Assembly: GCA_013361095.1 (NCBI GenBank)
Contig: JAATWA010000001.1
Span: forward strand, 2,086,501 to 2,150,500
Source of the DNA: Pseudanabaena biceps
GTDB taxonomy: Bacteria > Cyanobacteriota > Cyanobacteriia > Pseudanabaenales > Pseudanabaenaceae
Reading direction: 5' to 3'
DNA length: 64,000 bases
Below, in pieces: positions 52,778-61,897 of this stretch. A program made the translations under genes and the position numbers. The notes under the pieces are model-generated. The model worked only from the letters and a program-made list of their open reading frames with translations, did no database searches and was not told where the DNA came from. Within the stretch, counting starts at the first letter, position 1, and each line of letters opens with the position of its first letter.

Positions 52778-53545
52778 ATGACAAAGGACAGACCAAAAAT
52801 TGCACTGGTAACTGGAGCAAGCCGAGGGCTGGGCAAAAATACCGCTTTAACCCTTGCTAAAAAAGGTGTAGATGTAATTGTGACTTATCACAATAGCGAA
52901 GAAGAAGCCGATAGAGTTGTTGCGGAGATCGAATTGATTGGGGCAAAAGCCATCGCACTGAAACTGGATACTTCCAATATTAAATCCTTTAATGGATTTG
53001 CTGAAGAAGTGAAGCGATCTCTCCAAGCGAACTGGCAGACCGAGCATTTCGATTTCCTCGTCAACAATGCTGGTGTTGGAATTTATGCGTCTTTTTCAGA
53101 TACAACTGAAGATGATTTCGATCGCTTGATGAATATTCACTTTAAGGGTGTTTTCTTTCTCACCCAAAAACTACTTCCGCTGATCAATGATGGCGGACGG
53201 ATCGTGAATATTTCGTCTGGGCTTGCCCGTTTTACCTACACAGGTTATGCCGCCTATGCAAGCATGAAGGGTGCGATCGAGGTTTTGACTCGATACATGG
53301 CTAAAGAATTAGGCTCCAGACAAATTGCCGTAAATGTGGTGGCTCCAGGTGCGATAGAAACTGATTTTGGTGGTGGTACGGTACGGGACAATCTAGATCT
53401 GAACAATTTGATTGCTTCCCAAACCGCCTTGGGTCGCGTCGGTCTTCCTGATGATATTGGTGGTGCGATCGCCGCTTTACTCTCCGAAGAAAGTAGATGG
53501 ATTAATGGGCAGAGAATCGAAGTCTCTGGTGGTCAGGCTTTGTAA
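52778..53545 (+). CDS. Short-chain dehydrogenase/reductase (SDR)
   Basis: A 255-residue classical SDR. The cofactor motif TGASRGLGKNT is at residues 12-22, NNAGV at about 95, serine in VNISSGLA, the catalytic YAAYASMKGA with Y-x3-K at about 160, and PGAIETDFGGG after it. It ends with WINGQRIEVSGGQAL, as usual in the family. It reduces or oxidises a carbonyl with NAD(P), and the substrate is unknown. It is followed closely by a truncated NmrA-like gene and divergent from an AraC regulator, a portable metabolic cassette also seen in other bacteria. Confidence 0.88.
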   Translation: MTKDRPKIALVTGASRGLGKNTALTLAKKGVDVIVTYHNSEEEADRVVAEIELIGAKAIALKLDTSNIKSFNGFAEEVKRSLQANWQTEHFDFLVNNAGVGIYASFSDTTEDDFDRLMNIHFKGVFFLTQKLLPLINDGGRIVNISSGLARFTYTGYAAYASMKGAIEVLTRYMAKELGSRQIAVNVVAPGAIETDFGGGTVRDNLDLNNLIASQTALGRVGLPDDIGGAIAALLSEESRWINGQRIEVSGGQAL

Positions 53546-53596
53546 TTCAAATTAATGTCAACAGCAAGAAAGAATCTAAATGAGAGAGGATTATTT

Positions 53597-54067
53597 ATGA
53601 AAGTGATATTAACAGGTTCGCTCGGAAACATCAGCAAGCCACTGACAAAGGAGTTAGTTGAAAAAGGTCATAGGGTTACTGTTATCAGCAGCAATCCCGA
53701 GAAACAAAAAGAGATTGAAGCCTTGGGCGCGATCGCTGCTATTGGAACCTTGGAAGATGTTGATTTCTTAGTATCCACTTTTACAGGTGCGGATGCTGCG
53801 TATTGTATGGTTCCTCCAAACAACTATTTCGATCAGAAACTTGACCTAATTGCCTACTATTGCAGACTCGGCAATAACTATGCACAGGCTATCAAGCAAT
53901 CGGGCATACAGCGAGTGGTTAACCTAAGTAGCATTGGTGCTCATTTAGATAAAGGCTCAGGGATTTTACTTGGTGCTCACAATGTAGAGAAGATTCTGAA
54001 CGAACTATCACCAGACGTAGCCATTACGCATCTGCGACCTACTTCTTTCTACTACAATTTGTGGTAG
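53597..54067 (+). pseudogene. NmrA-like NAD(P)-binding protein, C-terminally truncated
   Basis: The frame gives 156 residues from ATG at 53597, preceded by GAGAGG eight bases upstream. The start is normal: MKVILTGSLGNISKPLTKEL (Rossmann motif), then FTGADAAYCMVPPNNYF and VVNLSSIGAHLDKGSGILLG. It stops at THLRPTSFYYNLW, where full-length relatives (about 290 residues) continue. The sequence after the stop shows no continuation, and an IS1-type gene lies 200 bp further. The gene was therefore probably cut by an insertion or deletion. The Rossmann part could still fold, but the substrate side is gone. Confidence 0.7.
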
Positions 54068-54262
54068 TCCTAAACAAGTAAGGATGAGTTGTAGTGGTGA
54101 ATAAAAAACCAGATAGCACCAATATGATTCTCTATTTTTTTAGATAAAGAGAGGGGTTTCCGAAATTTCATCACACTGAATCGTTGTTAGTGTCATGAAT
54201 TATTCGCGGAAGATCTACGGTCGTGTTTAGCATGATCACGCTCGACAACAAGCCAAAAAACG

Positions 54263-54562
54263 TTAGTCTTCCTTTTTTTTAGCGGATACATTTACTTGTT
54301 GAGGAATCGCCTCGTATTTACGATTGACATAATTCTGCAACCAAGTTTCAGAAACGTCACAAACTCTGGCAATACCTGCAAGAGGAATCTTCTCAAGTAA
54401 GAGTTTGTCAATCAAGGCTTTGGTTTCTTCAGAGATTAGTTTTTGCCGTGGTGCTTCAACAAACTGGCGACCACAGGCTTTACATTTATGATTTTGATTC
54501 CCGTTATGAATAAAACCATTTTTGACCACATCTTTTGAGTTACAGTTTGGACAATTTGGCAT
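54263..54562 (-). mobile_element. IS1-family InsA-like ORF, remnant
   Basis: A 99-residue protein with a zinc-finger start, CPNCNSKDVVKNG and NHKCKACGRQF, followed by a helix-turn-helix (IARVCDVSETWLQNYVN), as in IS1 InsA. Near its 3' end the coding strand has eight A residues, the kind of slippery run used by IS1 for the -1 frameshift into InsB. After the slip only KKKGRLT is InsB-like before the similarity is lost. The catalytic InsB part is absent in the remaining 200 bp to the truncated NmrA gene, so the element is not autonomous. Confidence 0.72.
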
Positions 54563-54653
54563 TGGTAATTAAGTGTCTAAGAGTTGTTTTATGATTTTAT
54601 CCTTACATCTGGCGGACTACCGAAATTATTTAGCAACTATTCAATTAGTTCGA

Positions 54654-55874
54654 CTACATTTCTTTTTTAGTGTTTAACTGTGAAGTAATGAAAGGATGGC
54701 GAGGAGCCAAGAAGAACCCAACTACACTAGCAAAGAGAATTGGTGTAAAGGTGCCAAGTCCAGTCAACTTAGCAAGCAATAGCGTTGTACTAATGGGCGT
54801 TCGCGTTACAGCCGAATTGAGAGCCGCCATCATGCAAATCATGGCTAAGGTTCCATTAGCTCCGAAGTGGGTCATGGAAATTATCTTTCCCAAACAGGCT
54901 CCTGTAAAAAATAGAGGAATGATAATGCCTCCTCGCCAGCCTCCTGCGACGGTTATGCTAATCGCGAGCATTTTAGCGATCGCCAAAATGAGCAAAAAGG
55001 AAATCGTAAAGTTTCCGTCGATAATTGCCTCAAGTTGATGTTCACCAAAAAAACGAGTCAATGGAAATAGAACCGCTAACCCACCCAGTCCCAGTCCTGT
55101 AATTGTCGTTTTCCAATAAATGGAGTGAGGTAGTAACTCAAACAATCGCTCACAACCCCGAAATATTGCAATAAATATCCACCCTGCGATCGCCCCTAAG
55201 ATTCCGTAAATAATCGCTTCGGAAAAATCAAAAAGGCTCGTGACATTGTATTGAGGAAAGTGCCAGACTGGACCAATACCAAGCTGGGTGAGGGCTACAA
55301 AGATGGTATATCCTGCACAACTTGCAACGATAGCAGGCAAAATAGCCTCACCATAAAGGGCAACTTGTTGGTGATGCAATATCTCTAAGGCAAAAAAAGC
55401 GCCGCCCAGTGGAGCGCCAAATAGAACTGTAAAACCTGATGCCATCCCCGCAATACTCAACGTTCGCAGAGCCTCACCACTCAATTGGAATCGATCTGCC
55501 AACCATGTACCTATGGAACCTGTGACTTGCACCATTGGTGCTTCTGGCCCAGCACTGCCTCCACTGGCAATACTGATGAGTGATGCCAGAATCATCGAAG
55601 GATTCTCGCGCATCGATAATCTGCCATTATTCAGGTGAATATTGTCAATAATTAAGCTAATTTCGCCAGGGTTGCCTAAGCAGTGAATGACCAAACCAAC
55701 TAATAAGCCTGCTATGGGCATAACTATTAACAGAGAAAGTCCATCCCAACTCTCAAATCCTTGCATTAGGTGAGACAATCCAATCCAATAGATTGCAGCA
55801 AACAGACCGCAGATGATTCCAAGCACTGCCCATAACAACACAGACCGAGTTAACGTAATAGGGCTTTGTTTCAT
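54654..55874 (-). CDS. ClC-family chloride channel or antiporter
   Basis: A 406-residue membrane protein with about ten hydrophobic segments. The segment SGGSAGPEAPMVQVTGSIGT aligns GPEAP with the GREGP motif of ClC proteins, so the gating glutamate appears present. GGIIIPLFFTGACLG corresponds to the later GxFxP region, and the LAMICMMAALNSAVTRTPI segment also fits. It lacks a C-terminal CBS domain. It moves chloride or a related anion, and whether it is a channel or a proton-coupled exchanger cannot be decided. It lies alone between the IS1 remnant and the oxygenase gene. Confidence 0.85.
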   Translation of the reverse strand: MKQSPITLTRSVLLWAVLGIICGLFAAIYWIGLSHLMQGFESWDGLSLLIVMPIAGLLVGLVIHCLGNPGEISLIIDNIHLNNGRLSMRENPSMILASLISIASGGSAGPEAPMVQVTGSIGTWLADRFQLSGEALRTLSIAGMASGFTVLFGAPLGGAFFALEILHHQQVALYGEAILPAIVASCAGYTIFVALTQLGIGPVWHFPQYNVTSLFDFSEAIIYGILGAIAGWIFIAIFRGCERLFELLPHSIYWKTTITGLGLGGLAVLFPLTRFFGEHQLEAIIDGNFTISFLLILAIAKMLAISITVAGGWRGGIIIPLFFTGACLGKIISMTHFGANGTLAMICMMAALNSAVTRTPISTTLLLAKLTGLGTFTPILFASVVGFFLAPRHPFITSQLNTKKEM

Positions 55875-56028
55875 TGACTATTATGATGATTAGGAGGTAG
55901 ATTAATAAACTAAATTGTATATGTTTATACATTTCCTACCGTGGAGTGTCAACCCGCTAGTGGGTACAATCTAGAGCTTGCAAAAGCTGGATTGTTAGAA
56001 GATAGATAGACAAACCTTTCTTTTTTTT

Positions 56029-56085
56029 CTGCCGAAGGCGGGAAAACAATCCTCTATACCTCGCTTGCTTGAAAAGCGCTATATC
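56029..56085. repeat. Family-C element, partial copy
   Basis: TCTGCCGAAGGCGGGAAAAC followed by AATCCTCTATACCTCGCTTG and AAAAGCGCTATAT closely matches parts of the two tandem copies at 3640-3801. It lies just before the oxygenase gene. Confidence 0.65.
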
Positions 56086-56116
56086 TTTAACATTCCCTAA
56101 AAGCATCCTAAAACTT

Positions 56117-56722
56117 ATGACTGGCTCCAGAAATGATTGGTTTCCCTCTCCTATTTGGCACTTCACGATCGCTGATTATCAGAGTTTAAACGAAACTTTA
56201 CTACAAGAAATTTATGCAGAACAACAACGCGATCGCCAAGGAGAAAAATGGTCAAATGTCCTTGGATGGCACAGTGTAAATGATTTACATAAACGCGATC
56301 GCTTTCAAGGTTTTACTAAAATTATTGAAGCAAATGTATTAGAAGTCGCTAACTTTATGCAATGGGATTTGCAGAAGTTTACCTTCAATATCACAACCTG
56401 TTGGGCGATTATTAATGGCAAGTTTGCCTCTAATTCTGTGCATAGTCATCCCAACTCGATTTTGAGTGGTGTTTACTATCTCAAAGCTCCTGAAAATTGC
56501 GGCGGAATATTTTTTAATGATCCTCGTCCTGCTTCGCAAATGCTAATTCCGCCAGTTGTGGAATTTAATCTCTGGACACATCCCAAAATTAGCTATAAAC
56601 CCCACGAAGGAACAATGTTGTTGTTTCCTAGTTGGCTTTTGCATGGTGTGGATATGAATATGAGTGAAGAAGTAAGAATTGCCATCAGTTTTAATATTGG
56701 CATGAGTCCAATTAAGTCCTAA
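56117..56722 (+). CDS. Putative 2OG-Fe(II) oxygenase (TIGR02466-like)
   Basis: A 201-residue protein from ATG at 56117 (the frame opens at a TTG 48 bp earlier, inside a repeat). The jelly-roll iron site is visible: HSHPNSILSGVYYLKAPEN supplies the first His region, FFNDPRP an acidic residue, and PSWLLHGVDMNMSEEVRIAI the second His and the 2-oxoglutarate arginine. Proteins of this family hydroxylate unknown targets, and some act in natural-product pathways. Its neighbours give no hint of a substrate. Confidence 0.72.
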   Translation: MTGSRNDWFPSPIWHFTIADYQSLNETLLQEIYAEQQRDRQGEKWSNVLGWHSVNDLHKRDRFQGFTKIIEANVLEVANFMQWDLQKFTFNITTCWAIINGKFASNSVHSHPNSILSGVYYLKAPENCGGIFFNDPRPASQMLIPPVVEFNLWTHPKISYKPHEGTMLLFPSWLLHGVDMNMSEEVRIAISFNIGMSPIKS

Positions 56723-56771
56723 AAAAAACAGAGAGGCGGCGCATCTCCATCAAGCGCTTTGCGCTCAAACC

Positions 56772-56830
56772 CGAACCAAGAACTTTTTGAAAGTGTTGCT
56801 CTGCAACACTTTCAAAAAGTTCTTGATTCG
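56772..56830. repeat. Family-B palindrome
   Basis: A CGAACCAAGAACTTTTTGAA arm with centre GTTGCTCTGCAAC and one mismatch near the end. It is preceded by AAGCGCTTTGCGCTCAAACC, the family flank. It sits between convergent genes. Confidence 0.8.
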
Positions 56831-56849
56831 TTTGCTCGGAAGTTGCTGT

Positions 56850-56881
56850 AAATCCCCAAAAGCTATAGCTTTTGGGGATTT
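56850..56881. terminator. Terminator of the gvpF/L gene
   Basis: AAATCCCCAAAAGCTA pairs perfectly with TAGCTTTTGGGGATTT. It overlaps the minus-strand stop codon at 56880. Confidence 0.72.
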
Positions 56882-57566
56882 ACAAAAAATGATAGGGAGG
56901 TAACGCTTGACTCCATGAGATTTGCCAATGGGAATGCTCTTGCTCCCACGATCGCACTGACTGCTGTAAAAACTCCACCTGCGATCGCGGTAACAGTACA
57001 TAAACTCGAATATCTTCTGCGCTTTGAGGCTCTACTTTTTGATAATCTAATTTAAAATCCTCTGACAAATTATCCATCAGAATCTGTAAATAGGCGATTA
57101 CTTCTTGTTGTAACTGCGATTGCCATTGTTCTTGTTGTAAATATTGCGATCGCTTTGCCAATAGATAATCTTTGCCTTTGAGGTTACTCATTTCCACTTT
57201 CGGCGCGATCGCTTGCCCTGTAACCAAAAATTCGGCATAGCCCTCTAGTCGCTCTAAACTAGCCAAAAGGCGATCGCCTTCTGTTTGCAAATAAGTTTCT
57301 AACGCTTCATGGGAAACAAATGCTGTGCCGAATCGCAAAGGCAAAAGTGTGCGATCGCTAAATAGTTCACAGATAAGGCGATCGTGATGCACGATCACTT
57401 GCATAAGTGACTGCTCTGGCAATAGCTTGAGGGCTTCAATATCCACATCTGGCTCAACTACAGCCACTAGGCGATCGTAGGACAGATATTGGACTGGCTT
57501 TCCTGTAATCCCCACGGGTAATGTATGAGGGATAGGTTCAAGCAAAATCGCATAGGTATAAAGCAT
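56880..57566 (-). CDS. gvpF: Gas vesicle protein GvpL/GvpF family
   Basis: A 228-residue protein with the family start MLYTYAILLEPIPHTLP, the central motif LLPLRFGTAF, and alternating charged helices after it. GvpF/L proteins are accessory components for assembling gas vesicles, bound to the vesicle surface or to growing gvpA ribs. No gvpA, gvpC, gvpN or other gvp gene is in the window. Either the cluster is split elsewhere in the genome or this is an isolated paralogue. Subtype F versus L cannot be separated here. Confidence 0.82.
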   Translation of the reverse strand: MLYTYAILLEPIPHTLPVGITGKPVQYLSYDRLVAVVEPDVDIEALKLLPEQSLMQVIVHHDRLICELFSDRTLLPLRFGTAFVSHEALETYLQTEGDRLLASLERLEGYAEFLVTGQAIAPKVEMSNLKGKDYLLAKRSQYLQQEQWQSQLQQEVIAYLQILMDNLSEDFKLDYQKVEPQSAEDIRVYVLLPRSQVEFLQQSVRSWEQEHSHWQISWSQALPPYHFL

Positions 57567-57720
57567 GGGATTACATTAACTATCTAACTAAGTATTAGTC
57601 ATGTGGGTGCTTTGCGATCATATGACTAAGCTTTGATCACTGCGGTTGTTGTTGTTGGCTTTTCTTGCCATAATGCGATCGCGATTTATCTCAAACCTGT
57701 TTTAGAAAACTAAAGAGATT

Positions 57721-58101
57721 ATGGAAAGTAGCAATCCTCCGTCTAGTAGAAGTTTTCGAGATTATTTGATCGAGGCGTTCCAAGATCCTGAAGAGGCGGC
57801 AGGTTATCTTACAGCGATTTTGGAAGAACCCGATCCTGAACCTGAGTTATTGGCTTTGGCACTTAATAATGTAGCGATCGCGTTGGGTAGTGATGGCGAT
57901 CGCCAATGGGTGAAAGATTTTGGCGCAAGTGATAAAAGTCAATCGGTGTATGAGTTAGCGGCTTGGTTGGATAGTTTGGGATTGAGGCTAACGGTTGATG
58001 TGCAGTATAGCGAGCAGTTTATGGCGGATTTTCGGGAGGCACAGCAAGATATTGAGAATGGTGATGTTGTGTCTTTTGAAAGCATTCGTCGTGATGTTTA
58101 A
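57721..58101 (+). CDS. Antitoxin-like protein (HigA / addiction-module antidote type), orphan
   Basis: A 126-residue protein. Residues of about 12-95 match addiction-module antidotes: FRDYLIEAFQDPEEAAGYLT, ALNNVAIALG, and a helix-turn-helix ending LGLRLTV. In such systems the antidote binds a RelE/HigB-type toxin encoded just upstream, but no toxin gene is seen between 57567 and 57720 or downstream. The extra C-terminal 30 residues (FREAQQDIENGDVVSFESIR) are acidic and not typical. It leads the restriction-modification gene by 86 bp. Confidence 0.62.
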   Translation: MESSNPPSSRSFRDYLIEAFQDPEEAAGYLTAILEEPDPEPELLALALNNVAIALGSDGDRQWVKDFGASDKSQSVYELAAWLDSLGLRLTVDVQYSEQFMADFREAQQDIENGDVVSFESIRRDV

Positions 58102-58186
58102 GATGTAACGAATACTGCATAAAAACAAGAGAAAATTAGCTAAATGTTAGAATAATCATTAATTATTGATCGAAGCATTCATTTAG

Positions 58187-61100
58187 ATGTCTATAGCTAA
58201 GCCACGTCATCACCAACTATTTCAAAGCAAAACGTTTGAAAAGCAAAAGGATAGCTTTTACAAAAGTCAGGGCGATCCTCAGAATTTGTTAAAACTTCAT
58301 CAAATTGTTCTGAAGTGGATTGATTCTTTGCATGGTGGAAAATTAGACGACATGAAGGAAGTCTCTTTGCATGGCGAATTTCTCAATGATTTATTTCGGG
58401 ATGTGTTGGGCTATCGATCGCTAATTCAGGGTAAAGCACAAACATGGGAAGTCCACGCAGAAACAGCAATTGCGGATGATGGTGGCTCAGCGGATGGGGC
58501 TTTAGGATTTTTTGCCGTAGGGAAAAAGGGTAAGGGGAAACTAGAGGGGCGGATTGTTGCACCGATTGAGTTGAAGGGGGCAAAGACAGATTTAGATCGG
58601 CGCACAGCGAGTCGTCCTGAGTCACCTGTGGATCAGGGTTGGCGCTATGCCAGAAATACGGATAATTGCGATTGGTTTATTGTCTCGAATTATCGGGAGA
58701 TTCGGCTTTATCATACGAGCAAAAATTTTACCAATTACGAATCCTTTGCTTTAGAAGAATTAGCGGATCTTAATGAGTTTAGGAAATTCTATTTTCTGTT
58801 TTGTCGTCAGAATTTTTTGCCAATTAACAAAGCTGCGAAATTCTCGAAGATTGACGAGCTTTTTGCGGCTTCAACCAAGGCAGAAATAGAGATTACAAAA
58901 GAGTTGTACGCGGAATATAGTCAGTTGCGGGGACAATTATTTGAAGATTTTGCGGCTCTCAAACTGAATAAAACTAAGTATTCATCGGATGTGTTGATTG
59001 AGAAGGCACAGAAGTTATTAGATCGGGTGATTTTTGTTTGCTTTTGTGAAGATAAGGGGCTGATTGACAAGCGCAATATTTTGATGGAAGCCTATGAGTC
59101 GGGTAAGGCGTTTAATAGCTCTTGGAATAATTTTAAGCAGATATTTCGCTGGATTGATGTGGGCAATGATGATCCACCAATTGAGGGTTATAACGGTGGT
59201 TTGTTTGAGTACGATCCGATTTTGGATGAGGTTTTAAAAATTGATAGTTTGCGGTGTCAGCAGTTGGCAAGACTGGGGCGCTATGATTTTGATTCGGAAG
59301 TATCGGTGGATATTTTGGGGCATATTTTCGAGCAGTCGATCGCTGATTTAGAAGAGCTACAGCGACAGGCGACGGGTGTTAAAACCGATAAGAAAGAGGC
59401 AAAAAATAAGAGTAAGCGCAAGGTTCAGGGGGTTTACTATACTCCTGCTTATATTACGAAATATATTTTGGAGGTCAGTTTAGGCGAGTATTTAGAGCGT
59501 AGGCGTTTGGAGGTTGAGACTGAGGATGAATTGCAATCTTTACGAGCCTATTTGCTGGTTTTGCAAAATCTGAAAGTGATTGACCCTGCTTGCGGTTCGG
59601 GGGCATTTTTGATTGCGTCTTATGAGTATCTATTTAATGAGTACATTCTGGTCAATCAACGAATTGTGGGTTTGGGTGGAAAGGCTTTAAGTGCAGATAA
59701 AATCAAGCGTTTGATTTTGACAAATAATCTCTATGGGGTGGATTTGTCGCCTGAGTCGGTGGGGATTACGAAGCTGTCGTTGTGGTTGCATACGGCGGAA
59801 CGGAAGCAAAAGTTAGAGAATTTGGATCGCAATATTAAGGTGGGGAATTCGTTGCTTAATGATCGCAAGTTGAGCGATCGCGCTTTTGATTGGGAAAAGG
59901 AATTTCCTGATGTGTTTGCGTCGGGGGGGTTTGATGTGGCGATCGGCAATCCGCCCTATGTGCGTCAGGAATATATTTCTCCGATTAAGCCCTATTTACA
60001 AAAGCATTATCAGTCCTATGATGGTGCGGCGGATCTCTATGCTTATTTCTATGAAAAGGGTGTGCAGATTCTTAAGCCTGATGGAATTTTGTCCTATATC
60101 GTGACGAATAAATGGCTACGCTCTGGTTATGGTGAGGCGTTACGGCGATTTTTTACGCAGTATACTCTATTTGAGAAAATTATCGATTTTGGTCATGCGC
60201 CAATTTTTCAAGATGCGGATACGTTTCCTTGTATTGTGTCGTTGCGAAAGAACAGACTGTCTATATTAGAAGAGGGAAGAACCCCCTCTAACTCCCCCTT
60301 GGAAGGGGGAGGACAAGAATTATCTGAGATTCCTCCTTTGGAAAGGCAAGAACAAGAATGCTCTGAGCTTCCCCCCTTGAAAGGGGGGACTGAGGGGGGT
60401 GAATCTCTGCTCTCCACTGGAGAAAATAGCGAAGTCTTAATCTGCTCAGTGCCACGCAAGGAATTAGAGAAAATCAATCTGTCGCAATATGTGAGGCAAA
60501 ATGCTTTTCCTGTGGTGTGGTCACGCTTTAGTGAAAAAGCATGGAGTTTAGAATCTCCCGCCGTTGAGAGTCTCATGCAAAAAATTAAATCAGTAGGAAT
60601 TCCACTTAAAGATTTTGCAGGTGTAAAGCCTTATCGTGGTATTACAACAGGATTCAATGATGCGTTTTGGATAGATGATTTTACTAGAGAAACTCTCATA
60701 GCAAGCGATCCTAGATCTGATGAATTAATAAAACCTTTTTTACGAGGTCAAGATATCAAAAGATGGAATCCAGAATGGGAAAATATGTGGATTATTTTTC
60801 CTCATAAAGATATTGATATTGATAGCTATCCCGCGATCAAAACACATTTACAAACTCATATACCTCAACTAGAAGCAAGAGCAGGTAAACAGCTTTGGTG
60901 GCAATATCAGGCATTTCCAGCTTTTTATAATTTGTTTAGCGCTCCAAAGATAATTTATCAAGTCATTCAATTTCATCCTCAATATTCTTTTGATGACTCA
61001 GGGCTGTATGAAAATGATAAAACATACTTTTTGCCGACAGGAGATTTGTATTTGCTTGGTTGTCTCAATGCTCCTTTAATGTGGTGGTATGCTTGGAGGT

Positions 61101-61588
61101 TCTTTGGGCATATGAAAGATGACGCTTTAAATCCTGCAAACTTTCTAATGGAATCTTTACCGATCGCACAACCAACCCCAACTATAAGAACCGAAACCGA
61201 AGAAATCGTCACTCGCTTAATTGCCATTACCAAAGAAAACCAACAACGCAACCGCGAAGTATGCGAATGGATACAAAGCACCCATAACATCCCCAAACTC
61301 GGACAAAAACTAGAAGACTTTGCCAGTCTCACCCAAGCCGACTTTGTGCAAGGTATCCGCGATCGTAAACCCAAAACATCAGGCGACCTCAGCCCCAAAG
61401 CCTTCAAAGCCGTTAACGAAGCCTATCAAGAATATGCCATCCCCATGCAACGCGATCGCGCCGAAGCCAATCGATTAGAGCATCGCCTCAGCGACCTAAT
61501 CAACCAAGCCTATCAACTCACCCCCGAAGAGATAGAACTCATGTGGCGCACCGCCCCGCCACGAATGCCAATTTCGAGAGATTTATAG
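58187..61588 (+). CDS. Type IIG-like restriction-modification enzyme (Eco57I class)
   Basis: A 1133-residue single-chain enzyme. The N-terminal nuclease part contains GSADGALGFF and VAPIELKGAKTDLDRR, a PD-(D/E)xK-like site (about residues 98-145). The methyltransferase follows: motif I DPACGSGAFLIASYEYL at about 465 and the N6-adenine motif GNPPYVRQEYI at about 587. The C-terminal 350 residues resemble the TaqI-like specificity domain. It would recognise, cut and methylate one DNA sequence, using S-adenosylmethionine. A 120-bp repeat element is inserted in frame at residues 698-738, between the methylase and specificity parts. Downstream lie toxin-antitoxin genes. Confidence 0.85.
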   Translation: MSIAKPRHHQLFQSKTFEKQKDSFYKSQGDPQNLLKLHQIVLKWIDSLHGGKLDDMKEVSLHGEFLNDLFRDVLGYRSLIQGKAQTWEVHAETAIADDGGSADGALGFFAVGKKGKGKLEGRIVAPIELKGAKTDLDRRTASRPESPVDQGWRYARNTDNCDWFIVSNYREIRLYHTSKNFTNYESFALEELADLNEFRKFYFLFCRQNFLPINKAAKFSKIDELFAASTKAEIEITKELYAEYSQLRGQLFEDFAALKLNKTKYSSDVLIEKAQKLLDRVIFVCFCEDKGLIDKRNILMEAYESGKAFNSSWNNFKQIFRWIDVGNDDPPIEGYNGGLFEYDPILDEVLKIDSLRCQQLARLGRYDFDSEVSVDILGHIFEQSIADLEELQRQATGVKTDKKEAKNKSKRKVQGVYYTPAYITKYILEVSLGEYLERRRLEVETEDELQSLRAYLLVLQNLKVIDPACGSGAFLIASYEYLFNEYILVNQRIVGLGGKALSADKIKRLILTNNLYGVDLSPESVGITKLSLWLHTAERKQKLENLDRNIKVGNSLLNDRKLSDRAFDWEKEFPDVFASGGFDVAIGNPPYVRQEYISPIKPYLQKHYQSYDGAADLYAYFYEKGVQILKPDGILSYIVTNKWLRSGYGEALRRFFTQYTLFEKIIDFGHAPIFQDADTFPCIVSLRKNRLSILEEGRTPSNSPLEGGGQELSEIPPLERQEQECSELPPLKGGTEGGESLLSTGENSEVLICSVPRKELEKINLSQYVRQNAFPVVWSRFSEKAWSLESPAVESLMQKIKSVGIPLKDFAGVKPYRGITTGFNDAFWIDDFTRETLIASDPRSDELIKPFLRGQDIKRWNPEWENMWIIFPHKDIDIDSYPAIKTHLQTHIPQLEARAGKQLWWQYQAFPAFYNLFSAPKIIYQVIQFHPQYSFDDSGLYENDKTYFLPTGDLYLLGCLNAPLMWWYAWRFFGHMKDDALNPANFLMESLPIAQPTPTIRTETEEIVTRLIAITKENQQRNREVCEWIQSTHNIPKLGQKLEDFASLTQADFVQGIRDRKPKTSGDLSPKAFKAVNEAYQEYAIPMQRDRAEANRLEHRLSDLINQAYQLTPEEIELMWRTAPPRMPISRDL
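60281..60400. repeat. In-frame palindromic repeat inside the restriction-modification gene
   Basis: Outer arms ACCCCCT and AGGGGGGT enclose three units of about 39 bp, each with a CCCCCTTGGAAGGGGG-like stem and the first two with ACAAGAAT-TCTGAG tails. The protein reads the units as SPLEGGGQELSEI, PPLERQEQECSEL and PPLKGGTEGGESL. Unit length is 13 codons, so the frame is kept. Confidence 0.85.
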
Positions 61589-61623
61589 AGATTAACTTAG
61601 AATACAACTAGGAGGACAAACCC

Positions 61624-61896
61624 ATGAACACCGCCAAACTCAGAATGCAAGGCAACGAACAACTAGCCATATTGCCCGACGGCTTTCAACTAGTCGGCGA
61701 AGAAGTCTATATCAAAAAAGTTGGCAACGCGATCATTCTCATCCCCAAAAACAATCTTTGGCAAACCCTCTGGAATAGCCTCGACCTCTTCTCAGATGAC
61801 TTCATGGAAACTAGAGAGCAACCTCCATTAATCGAATCATCATTATCAAAAGATTGGCTTAGCAAAGAAGAAAATGAAGCATGGAAGGATTTGTAA
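61624..61896 (+). CDS. VapB/MazE-type antitoxin (AbrB fold), orphan
   Basis: A 90-residue protein. The N-terminal 45 residues match the swapped-hairpin AbrB fold of VapB antitoxins: AILPDGFQLVGEEVYIKKVG, NAIILIPK. The tail has FSDDFMETREQPPL, as in cyanobacterial VapB-like proteins. A strong ribosome-binding site, AGGAGG, precedes the ATG. The expected VapC PIN-domain toxin is absent: the next gene encodes a nucleotidyltransferase instead. It is likely co-transcribed with that pair and may have become its DNA-binding regulator. Confidence 0.75.
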   Translation: MNTAKLRMQGNEQLAILPDGFQLVGEEVYIKKVGNAIILIPKNNLWQTLWNSLDLFSDDFMETREQPPLIESSLSKDWLSKEENEAWKDL

Positions 61897-61897
61897 A

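Noticed and set aside
53555..53596. An earlier start for the NmrA-like gene at 53555.
   Set aside because: The family begins at MKVILTGSLG, and a GAGAGG site lies eight bases before that ATG.
54654..55874. Loss of the gating glutamate in the ClC protein, reading GSAGP as the GREGP motif.
   Set aside because: Shifting the alignment so that GPEAP matches GREGP also aligns the following MVQVTGSIG with TVQIGGNIG, so the glutamate is present.
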